This document shows positions 1-5,192 of a stretch of 5,718 nt of DNA, piece by piece. The translations under genes were made by a program, and so were the position numbers. Position 1 is the stretch's first letter; every line of letters begins with the position of its first letter. Source of the stretch: an uncultured Clostridia bacterium (GTDB lineage Bacteria > Bacillota > Clostridia > Oscillospirales > CAG-272); assembly GCA_946615525.1 (NCBI GenBank), contig CAMOHW010000061.1, forward strand, positions 1 through 5,718, read 5' to 3'. The notes beneath the pieces are model-generated. The model was not told the origin of the DNA and did no database searches. It saw only the letters and a program-made list of their open reading frames with translations.

Positions 1-368
1 AGCACAAGCCGCTCGGGTTCCATGACTACAACTGCCTGCAAATGAACGCGTTTTGCGTGGTCAGCGACAGTGGAACTCTGCCAGAGGAAAGCAGTTTCTT
101 CACCAGCGTCGGCAAACCTTTCCCGGCAGTCTGCATCCGCACCAGCACCGAGCGCCCCGAGGCACTGGACAAAGCCTGCTTTGTTCTTGCCGGCATTGAC
201 GAAAAGGGACTTTTGCAGGCGGTGGATACCGCGGTGGAACTCAACCGCAACGGGCAATACGGCATTCCCGTGCCGAACTATACCGACGAAAATGTTTCCA
301 CCAAGGTGGTCAAGATCATTCAATCCTACACCGGCGTGGTCAACAAGATGGTTTGGCGCAAAGATTGA
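1..368 (+). CDS. wecB: UDP-N-acetylglucosamine 2-epimerase (non-hydrolysing), C-terminal part; 5' end outside window
   Basis: Only the last 121 residues are in the window; the reading frame is open from position 3 and stops with TGA at 366-368. Family members (about 360-390 residues, cytoplasmic, GT-B fold) interconvert UDP-GlcNAc and UDP-ManNAc or related UDP-sugars for surface polysaccharide. The visible part holds the C-terminal nucleotide-sugar binding half: a PLGFHDYNCLQ stretch, then SDSGTLPEES (the usual SDSGG.QEE loop), then RTSTERPEAL, which matches the conserved TERPEA motif with its substrate-binding Arg and Glu. The FHDYNCLQMNAFCV...SDSGT.PEESSFF wording is closer, from memory, to the CapG/FnlC/WbjD branch (UDP-L-FucNAc synthesis) than to classical WecB, so the exact sugar is uncertain. 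The internal ATG at 42 is not the start, because conserved sequence precedes it. A terminator follows 28 bp after the stop, so this closes its transcription unit. Confidence 0.88.
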   Translation, partial: HKPLGFHDYNCLQMNAFCVVSDSGTLPEESSFFTSVGKPFPAVCIRTSTERPEALDKACFVLAGIDEKGLLQAVDTAVELNRNGQYGIPVPNYTDENVSTKVVKIIQSYTGVVNKMVWRKD

Positions 369-396
369 TGCTTTTGTAAAAATATTCTTGTAAAGT

Positions 397-447
397 AAAA
401 AACCGAAATCCGTTTTTTGGTCTTTGATGACGGATTTCGGTTTTTTT
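397..447 (+). terminator. Intrinsic terminator after the UDP-GlcNAc 2-epimerase gene
   Basis: The arm AACCGAAATCCG (401-412) pairs perfectly with CGGATTTCGGTT (431-442). A-T pairs between the preceding A run (397-400) and the following T run extend the stem. The loop is about 18 nt (413-430), and the plus-strand T run is 441-447. The long loop makes it weaker than the hairpin at 3905-3946. The A run on the 5' side would also give a T tail on the minus strand, but no minus-strand gene reads into it. Confidence 0.85.
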
Positions 448-448
448 C

Positions 449-477
449 TTGACAAATCATCACATATTATATATAAT
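449..477 (+). promoter_or_regulatory. Consensus sigma-A/sigma-70 promoter for the VTT-PlsC / YfcC operon
   Basis: TTGACA at 449-454 and TATAAT at 472-477 are separated by exactly 17 bp, which is the perfect consensus in both boxes and spacing. The spacer is AT-rich (455-471). Transcription should begin near 484, giving a leader of about 33 nt. The -35 box begins 2 bp past the T run of the preceding terminator, so the two transcription units are packed back to back. No clear operator palindrome is visible here, suggesting strong, largely constitutive expression (inference). Confidence 0.85.
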
Positions 478-516
478 AAAAAAGATTATAGTTCTATTTC
501 GTAAACGGGAGCAAAT

Positions 517-2427
517 ATGGCAACGAGAAAGAAGAATATTGAAAGAATCATCATCCTTCTGTCGGTGGTCGGCGTTCTGGCGCTGTTCACCTATTTTCTC
601 AGCGGTATTTTGATCCCGTTTTTGAAGTTGAACTTCCAGCGGGACACCGAAGGCGCAAAAGAGTTGTTGCGCCGCCAGGGATGGATGGGATATTTGACGG
701 TCGTTTTTGTAGAGGCCTTGCAAATGGTGGTCATTTTCATTCCGGCGGAGTTTATTCAAATTTCTTCCGGGCTCAGTTATCCGTTCCCGCTCGCGCTTTT
801 GCTTTGCGATTTGGGCGTTTGCCTGGGAGCTACCATCATTTTTGTCCTTGTGCGCGCTTTCCGCTTTGAAAACGGCGCCTATTTGAAAGCCAAAGGAACC
901 ATTGATCAATTCTCCGCCATTTCCAAAAAAGAGCGGGGGATCGTTCTGTTTTTGTATTTTCTCTTTTTCATGCCCATCATTCCGTTTGGTGCCATTTGCT
1001 ATTACGGCAGCAGCACCAAACTGCGGTATTGGAAATACATTCTCACCGTTTCCACCGGTGTGATCCCGTCTATTGTCACCTCCAATCTGATGGGTTCTGC
1101 GGCAAAGGCCTTCTTTGCCCACAATTTGCCCATTCCGCTGTTGGTGCTGATCATTGTTCTGCTTGCGGCGCTCTTGTTTACGCTGATTTTCTTCTTTCTG
1201 GATCGCATCTATTTCAAGGAAAACAAAGGAACACCGGATTCGGTTCCGTGCCTGATCTTTTACCGTCTGGTCAATTTTTTGCGTGGCAAAAAGCAAAAGC
1301 TGATCGCTGACGAGATCCCGGAGGATGTGCAAGCGCCCTATATCGTGCTTGCCAACCACCAATCGTTCTATGACTTTTACTACATTACCCAAATGAAGCA
1401 CAAGCGCAACCCGGTGTTTGTGGTCAACCGTTACTATTTGGGCAAACCCTTTGTACGCAGTCATTGGAGAAGTTCGGGCGGCTTTGTTCCCAAGCGGTTG
1501 TTCAATGCCGATCTTTCCACCGTGCGCGGGATCGTGCGCAATGTGCGTATGGGGTATCCCGTTGTGGTGTTTCCGGAAGGGCGGCTCACGCCGGACGGCA
1601 TTTCCAACCCCATTGTGGAGGGAGGCGCCGCGCTTTGGCGCAAACTTAAAATCGACCTGGTGCTCGTCCGCATTGAGGGGGCGTATTACGCTATGCCCAA
1701 ATGGCGTCGCCGCTTCTACCGCTCCACCATCCAGATAAAAGTGGCAAAGGTCATTCGGCACGAGGAGTTTTCCAGTTACACCGATGCAGAACTGGATGCT
1801 CTGATCGAGCAAACGCTTTGGTCGGATGCCAACGATTCACCCCTGGAAAACCGCTACCCGCAAAAGGATAAGGCAGAGGGGTTGGAGAATGTGCTTTACC
1901 GGTGCCCCTCTTGCGGCTCGCTTTACACCACACAAAGCAAAGGGAACACGCTATCCTGCTCTGCCTGCGGAGCCACTTATGAATTGGGCGAGGATTATCG
2001 CTTTACCACGGCGGGGCCAAAGACCATTGCCGAGTTTTATGCCGCCATTACCGAGGCCGAAAAGCGCGAGCTGGAACAAAAGCCGCTTCTGTTGCAAACC
2101 AAAGTCCGCCTGCGCGTGTTTGACGAGGACGGACACACCGTTTGCCGCGAGAGGGGCGAATGTCAACTGACCGAGACCGAGTTCACCTACCGTTCGGAGA
2201 GCGAAACCTTCACTCTGCCAACCGAAAACCTGCTGGCGCTCCCGTTTTCCAGCGGCGAGGAATTTGAACTTTACCACCAAAACAAACTTTATTATTTCTA
2301 TCCCGAAACCGACCCCCAACAGGTTGCTCGCTGGGCGCTGATCGTTGATCTTTTGACCCAAAAGAGATTGGAAAACAAAAAGCAAAAGGAAACCGAAGCC
2401 GCGCCTATCATCGGCTCCGGAAAATAA
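517..2427 (+). CDS. Multidomain membrane protein: VTT (TVP38/TMEM64, DedA-like) domain fused to PlsC-type 1-acylglycerol-3-phosphate acyltransferase, zinc ribbon and C-terminal domain
   Basis: 636 residues. Residues 1-230 form a membrane region with about six hydrophobic segments (near 11-36, 57-80, 91-113, 141-160, 172-195, 204-228). It has the VTT pattern: a glycine/proline-rich re-entrant part, then FFMPIIPFG at 150-158 (family RhxPxxP, here without the Arg). VTT proteins include proposed lipid scramblases and polyprenyl-phosphate flippases. Residues about 245-420 are a PlsC domain: NHQSFYD gives the catalytic HX4D (H281, D286), GFVPKR lies at 322-327, and FPEGRLTPDG at 352-361 is the acceptor-binding FPEG motif. 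PlsC enzymes acylate lysophosphatidate to phosphatidate at the inner membrane face. Residues 463-485 carry two CxxCG knuckles (C463/C466, C481/C484), a zinc ribbon. Residues 490-636 are unassigned. The start is supported by GGGAG at 507-511, 5 nt upstream. PlsC alone is usually 200-260 residues, so this is a true fusion. The substrate could be another lysolipid; the acyltransferase call is firm, the VTT call good. Confidence 0.87.
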   Translation: MATRKKNIERIIILLSVVGVLALFTYFLSGILIPFLKLNFQRDTEGAKELLRRQGWMGYLTVVFVEALQMVVIFIPAEFIQISSGLSYPFPLALLLCDLGVCLGATIIFVLVRAFRFENGAYLKAKGTIDQFSAISKKERGIVLFLYFLFFMPIIPFGAICYYGSSTKLRYWKYILTVSTGVIPSIVTSNLMGSAAKAFFAHNLPIPLLVLIIVLLAALLFTLIFFFLDRIYFKENKGTPDSVPCLIFYRLVNFLRGKKQKLIADEIPEDVQAPYIVLANHQSFYDFYYITQMKHKRNPVFVVNRYYLGKPFVRSHWRSSGGFVPKRLFNADLSTVRGIVRNVRMGYPVVVFPEGRLTPDGISNPIVEGGAALWRKLKIDLVLVRIEGAYYAMPKWRRRFYRSTIQIKVAKVIRHEEFSSYTDAELDALIEQTLWSDANDSPLENRYPQKDKAEGLENVLYRCPSCGSLYTTQSKGNTLSCSACGATYELGEDYRFTTAGPKTIAEFYAAITEAEKRELEQKPLLLQTKVRLRVFDEDGHTVCRERGECQLTETEFTYRSESETFTLPTENLLALPFSSGEEFELYHQNKLYYFYPETDPQQVARWALIVDLLTQKRLENKKQKETEAAPIIGSGK

Positions 2428-2430
2428 AAA

Positions 2431-2435
2431 AGGAG
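2431..2435 (+). promoter_or_regulatory. Ribosome binding site deciding the start of the YfcC-family gene
   Basis: AGGAG lies 9 nt upstream of the ATG at 2445. A second in-frame ATG at 2460 (residue 6) is about 24 nt from this site, so the first ATG is preferred. The site sits within the 17-bp gap after the upstream stop codon, with no room for a separate promoter, which supports co-transcription. Confidence 0.75.
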
Positions 2436-2444
2436 AATGTTTTT

Positions 2445-3905
2445 ATGGAAGAAACCGTAATGCCCAAAAAGCCAAAAAAGGCACTGATCAACATTTCCAA
2501 AACGACCTTTTTGCAGGTGGTCATCCTGCTGGTCGCCATGTTGGTGGTCGCCTCGGTTCTCACCTACATCATTCCGCGCGGCTCCTTTGGGACTGCCGTT
2601 GGGGAAAACGGGGAAGAAATTGTCGATTACTCTGTTTATGAGGAGCAAAAAGACCTTCCCGGTGTTCATCCGGTCAAAGCCATTTTTGCGCCGGTGCTGG
2701 TGTTTGCTTCCGGCGACGGCTTGGCTCTTTTGATGCTTTCGTTGTTCCTGTTCGTCATTTCGGCGGCGTTCCAGGTCATGAATGATGTGGGCGGCATTCG
2801 CTCGCTGATCGGCGGCGTTTCCCGGACATTCCGCAACCGTCGCAGATTGCTCTTGGTATTGGTGGCTTTCCTTTTCTATTGCTTTGGCTCTTTTTTAGGC
2901 CTGTTTGAGGAAATGCTGACCATGCTTCCCATTGTTGCGGTGCTTTGCCTGACGCTGGGATTTGACTCCTTTACCGGTTTTCTCTGTTGCATCCTTGCCT
3001 GCGGATTTGGATTTGCAGGTGCGGTGACCAACCCCTTTACGGTGTTGCTTGCCTCGCAGATCATCGATGTCAATCCCATGACGAAGATCTGGTTCCGGTT
3101 GATCGTCTTTGTTGTCATGTTTGCGCTGTTTCTGGCGTTTTTGTTCGTCTATCTGCGCCGAATTGCAAAAGCCCCCGAAAAGAGCTACACCTTTTCACGC
3201 GACCAAGCCCTGCTGGCGCAAATGAACGGGGAAGAGTTGGCGACCGATGATCCGGCGCGTGAAAAGCGGGCACAGATCGTCTATACCGTATTCCTTTCGG
3301 TTGCGCTTGGTTTGATCATTCTTTGCTCCTCGCTTTCGGTTCTGCGTGACTATACCGTTCCGGTGCTGATCGCATACTTTTTGTTCTTTGGAATCGGCGC
3401 GGGCATTCTGGTATCCCGGCAACCCAAAAAGGTATTTGCAAGTTTCGGCAAGGGCTTTTTAAGCGCGTTGCCCACCATTGCCATTATTGCGCTTGCCGCC
3501 TCGGTCAAATATGTATTTGCCGAGGGCTCGGTCTTCCCGACCATTGTGCACTGGATCAACACGCTGGCGGAGGGGAAGAGCCCGCTCCTCATTGCCCTCA
3601 TCATCTACCTGATCGTTTTGATGTTGGAGTTTTTCATTTCTTCCTCTACGGCAAAAGCGGTCATGGTCATGGGGCTTTTGGCGGTGGCAAACATTGGGCT
3701 CAGCAAAGAGATGCTGGTTCTGCTCTACACCTTTGCGGACGGCTACACCAATGTTCTGTTCCCGACTTCTCCGGTCCTGCTCCTCTCGCTCTCCATGATC
3801 GAAATGGACTATTTCAAATGGCTGAAAAAGAGTTGGTGGCTCTTCCTTGCCAACTTTGCCCTGGTGGTTGGGTTCATCCTGCTGGCAGTCGGCGTCCAAT
3901 ATTAA
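2445..3905 (+). CDS. YfcC family carrier (C4-dicarboxylate/anaerobic carrier-like, ion transporter superfamily)
   Basis: 486 residues, a polytopic inner-membrane protein with roughly 11-13 hydrophobic segments and a basic N-terminus (PKKPKK, residues 8-13). Family signatures in order: TTFLQVVILLVAMLV followed by IIPRGSF at 42-48; FGSFLGLFEEMLTMLPI at 147-163 (the GxxxGxxEE...MP element); AVTNPFTV at 193-200, the first hairpin (TNP) motif; ISSSTAKA at 398-405, the second-repeat serine-rich hairpin; and FADGYTNVLFPTSP at 430-443, the matching helix-break motif. The paired motifs indicate the inverted-repeat architecture of this superfamily. Length is typical (about 460-510). Family members are assigned to uptake or exchange of amino acids, dicarboxylates or related anions, mostly without biochemical proof, so the substrate is not called. 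It is the second gene of an operon with the VTT-PlsC protein and is followed directly by a terminator. AbgT or DcuC membership is a less likely alternative. Confidence 0.87.
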   Translation: MEETVMPKKPKKALINISKTTFLQVVILLVAMLVVASVLTYIIPRGSFGTAVGENGEEIVDYSVYEEQKDLPGVHPVKAIFAPVLVFASGDGLALLMLSLFLFVISAAFQVMNDVGGIRSLIGGVSRTFRNRRRLLLVLVAFLFYCFGSFLGLFEEMLTMLPIVAVLCLTLGFDSFTGFLCCILACGFGFAGAVTNPFTVLLASQIIDVNPMTKIWFRLIVFVVMFALFLAFLFVYLRRIAKAPEKSYTFSRDQALLAQMNGEELATDDPAREKRAQIVYTVFLSVALGLIILCSSLSVLRDYTVPVLIAYFLFFGIGAGILVSRQPKKVFASFGKGFLSALPTIAIIALAASVKYVFAEGSVFPTIVHWINTLAEGKSPLLIALIIYLIVLMLEFFISSSTAKAVMVMGLLAVANIGLSKEMLVLLYTFADGYTNVLFPTSPVLLLSLSMIEMDYFKWLKKSWWLFLANFALVVGFILLAVGVQY

Positions 3906-3946
3906 AAAAGAACCGCCGCGAAGTTTGCTTCGCGGCGGTTCTTTTT
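3905..3946. terminator. Strong bidirectional intrinsic terminator between convergent operons
   Basis: GAACCGCCGCGAAG (3910-3923) pairs perfectly with CTTCGCGGCGGTTC (3928-3941) around the 4-nt loop TTTG, a 14-bp GC-rich stem. A run at 3904-3909 and T run at 3942-3946 give a U tail on both strands. It fills nearly all of the 42 bp between the plus-strand stop (3903-3905) and the minus-strand stop (3948-3950), so it can end both converging transcripts. Confidence 0.95.
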
Positions 3947-3947
3947 A

Positions 3948-4745
3948 TTACAGCTTGGAAATGCGCTCAATGCGTTCAAAAGCAGTCTTCAAAAATGCCT
4001 CGTTGCCCATTTTGCGGTAGTCCGGGTGGGTGTGATCGTATATTTCCAACATCAATGTTCCGGCAAACTCGGCGTCATTCAGGCGGCGCATAATGTCGGA
4101 GTAGTCAATATTTCCGTCAAAGGGGAGCAGATGCTCGTCGGGGTCACTCCAATCGTCCTTTTCACGCCCGTGATTGTCGTGAATGTGGGTGCAAAGCAGA
4201 CGGTCGGCGTAAAGATCCATGTAGTGAACGGTGCGGGTGTAGCAATGCTCGTGCCCGATATCGTAGCAGAAACCGACTTCCGGTACCTTTTCGTAGCGAT
4301 CCATCAGAGCGGCGAGATTGCCGACCTTGCGCAGGTTTTCAAACGCGATTTTTACCTTTTTGCGCACGGCATAGTCCACCAAAGCGTCAAAACGATCCAG
4401 ACCGATCTGGCACATCTGCGGCGGCCACCAGCCGGAGGAAACATGGGCAACCACAAGGGGAACGCCTGCCGCGGCGGCGCTGTCAATGCTATCTTCAATT
4501 CCTTTGCGCAAGGTCATGTATGCGTCGCCGGGCAGCCAAAAGTCATTAATGCCGCGGAAGGGTGCGTGCAAAAAGTCAAATGCAAGCCCCAATTTGTCGC
4601 ATTTTTCGCGTAGAGAGCAAACGGTTTCGGGATCGTTGGATTCCGAAAAAACCGCCTGGAATCCCGCGTCAGAGATCAGATCCAGTGCTTCGGCTTCGGT
4701 TCTGTCGATCAAGCAGTTGGCAACAACGCCCAGTTTTCGTTTCAT
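3948..4745 (-). CDS. Sugar phosphate isomerase/epimerase, TIM barrel (xylose isomerase-like / AP endonuclease 2 fold)
   Basis: 265 residues, typical for this family (250-300), predicted cytoplasmic. Metal and substrate residues appear in barrel order: H60 in FLHAP, H101 in VVAHVSSG, E136 in IAFENL, D162 and H165 in CYDIGH, H187/H189 in THIHDN, H205 and G211 in HLLPFDGNIDY, and E234 in LMLEIYD. The Glu-Asp-His-Glu set is the divalent metal site used in D-tagatose 3-epimerase-like and IolE/IolI-like enzymes. This supports an active enzyme rather than a degenerate one. The substrate (ketose epimerisation, inosose or another sugar acid) cannot be read from the sequence, and a nuclease role is unlikely given the DxxH and HxHDN wording. 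The start ATG (4745-4743) has AAAGGA 9 nt upstream (4755-4760) and overlaps the stop of the upstream 62-residue gene as ATGA, so translation is probably coupled. The stop lies 1 bp from the shared terminator. Confidence 0.88.
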   Translation of the reverse strand: MKRKLGVVANCLIDRTEAEALDLISDAGFQAVFSESNDPETVCSLREKCDKLGLAFDFLHAPFRGINDFWLPGDAYMTLRKGIEDSIDSAAAAGVPLVVAHVSSGWWPPQMCQIGLDRFDALVDYAVRKKVKIAFENLRKVGNLAALMDRYEKVPEVGFCYDIGHEHCYTRTVHYMDLYADRLLCTHIHDNHGREKDDWSDPDEHLLPFDGNIDYSDIMRRLNDAEFAGTLMLEIYDHTHPDYRKMGNEAFLKTAFERIERISKL

Positions 4746-4930
4746 GCTGATGTATCCTTTCGATCAAGTTCTTCGGGAAAGCCCATTTTCCGGCAGAGAT
4801 CGCCAAAACTCTTCTCAAACTGTGCCTGCGAGATGGCGCCTTTTTCCAAAAAAGTAAAGAGCAGTTCCTTTTGGCGCAAGAACAATTCTTTTTGTTTTTC
4901 TTCCCGTTTTTTGGGGTGGCAGGTATCCAT
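4742..4930 (-). CDS. Small SHOCT-like protein, 62 residues, translationally coupled to the sugar isomerase gene
   Basis: Highly charged, no signal peptide or membrane segment, so probably cytoplasmic. Residues 9-25 (REEKQKELFLRQKELLF) form a likely amphipathic helix. Next comes FLEKGAISQAQFEKSFGDL, which follows the pattern helix, L..G.Is..qFe...., seen in SHOCT and related short helical-hairpin modules. The ending is RKMGFPEELDRKDTSA. The resemblance to SHOCT is by eye and no function is claimed. The start at 4930 is chosen because GGAAAGG (4938-4944) lies 7 nt upstream; an in-frame ATG at 4954 would put that site inside the coding region and lacks its own site. Evidence that it is real: a promoter with TATAAT 36 nt upstream, a good ribosome site, domain-like composition, and a 4-bp ATGA overlap with the next gene. 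It could regulate, chaperone or simply couple translation of the isomerase. Confidence 0.72.
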   Translation of the reverse strand: MDTCHPKKREEKQKELFLRQKELLFTFLEKGAISQAQFEKSFGDLCRKMGFPEELDRKDTSA

Positions 4931-4937
4931 ACTGTTG

Positions 4938-4944
4938 CCTTTCC
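4938..4944 (-). promoter_or_regulatory. Ribosome binding site deciding the start of the 62-residue gene
   Basis: On the minus strand GGAAAGG precedes ATG (4930-4928) by 7 nt. It lies downstream of the alternative ATG at 4954, so it selects the shorter 62-residue product. Confidence 0.7.
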
Positions 4945-4965
4945 AAAGAAACAATTTCTAAAACG

Positions 4966-4994
4966 ATTATACCATAGCCACCGGAAAAAAACAA
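4966..4994 (-). promoter_or_regulatory. Extended -10 promoter for the small protein / sugar isomerase operon
   Basis: On the minus strand TATAAT (4971-4966) is preceded by TG plus one base (4974-4972), forming an extended -10 element. A weak -35, TTGTTT (4994-4989), lies 17 bp upstream. Transcription should start near 4959, leaving a leader of about 28 nt before the ATG at 4930. The extended -10 probably compensates for the poor -35 box. Confidence 0.75.
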
Positions 4995-5087
4995 GGGATT
5001 TTGCGCCAAAAATTTGCCGGAGCAAGAGAAAAAAGAACCTTTCAAAGAAGCGCTCCGGGCAGTGGGCGCACATTTTTGCAAAAGGAC
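4995..5087. other. Divergent intergenic spacer between two promoters, no gene seen
   Basis: This AT-rich stretch with poly-A patches separates the -35 boxes of two divergent promoters. I find no convincing ORF, terminator or riboswitch in it. A short TGCGCC/GGCGCA pair (about 5003-5008 and 5064-5069) and GCGC repeats near 5051-5069 are too weak to call. Any regulator of either promoter would most likely bind here or over the boxes themselves. Confidence 0.5.
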
Positions 5088-5117
5088 TTTACAAAAGGCG
5101 TAGAAATATGATATAAT
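5088..5117 (+). promoter_or_regulatory. Sigma-A promoter with extended -10 for the TMEM164-like gene
   Basis: TTTACA (5088-5093, five of six matches to TTGACA) and TATAAT (5112-5117) are 18 bp apart. TGA at 5109-5111 gives the extended -10 form TGnTATAAT. Transcription would begin near 5124, leaving a leader of roughly 69 nt before the ATG at 5193. The leader contains a loose AAAAACCG/CGGCTTTTT pairing (about 5134-5166), too imperfect to call an attenuator. Confidence 0.8.
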
Positions 5118-5192
5118 GGACAAAATAACAGCGAAAAACCGCAACCCAAAACAACCGGCTTTTTGGCGCGGCAAAAAAGGATTTTGAATCGC

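Noticed and set aside
460..1812. Long minus-strand open frame (450 codons) opposite the VTT-PlsC gene
   Set aside because: It lies wholly antisense to a gene with clear conserved motifs. Its translation is rich in Gln, Asn, Lys, His and Arg with no domain, as expected from antisense reading of a biased coding sequence, and it would run through the promoter at 449-477.
1951..2385. Minus-strand open frame of 144 codons opposite the C-terminus of the VTT-PlsC gene
   Set aside because: Antisense shadow; the plus strand there encodes the zinc ribbon and following domain in the same frame as the catalytic motifs.
3459..3899. Minus-strand open frame of 146 codons opposite the YfcC gene
   Set aside because: Antisense shadow with a His/Gln/Arg/Asp-rich composition and no initiation signals; the plus strand holds the conserved transporter motifs.
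4026..4613. Plus-strand open frame of 195 codons opposite the sugar isomerase gene
   Set aside because: It is antisense to a gene with a complete metal-site motif set, has no ribosome site or promoter, and shows no recognisable domain.
4928..4954. Upstream ATG at 4954 as start of the small protein (70 residues)
   Set aside because: The ribosome site GGAAAGG (4938-4944) falls between that ATG and the ATG at 4930, and no site precedes 4954 within its short leader.
4871..5116. Plus-strand open frame of 81 codons in the divergent intergenic region
   Set aside because: Phe/Lys-rich low-complexity translation from AT-rich DNA, antisense to the small gene, ending inside the -10 box of the next promoter.
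5134..5166. Possible leader hairpin or attenuator before the TMEM164-like gene
   Set aside because: AAAAACCG and CGGCTTTTT pair only with a bulge and a long loop, and no alternative structure or leader peptide is evident.
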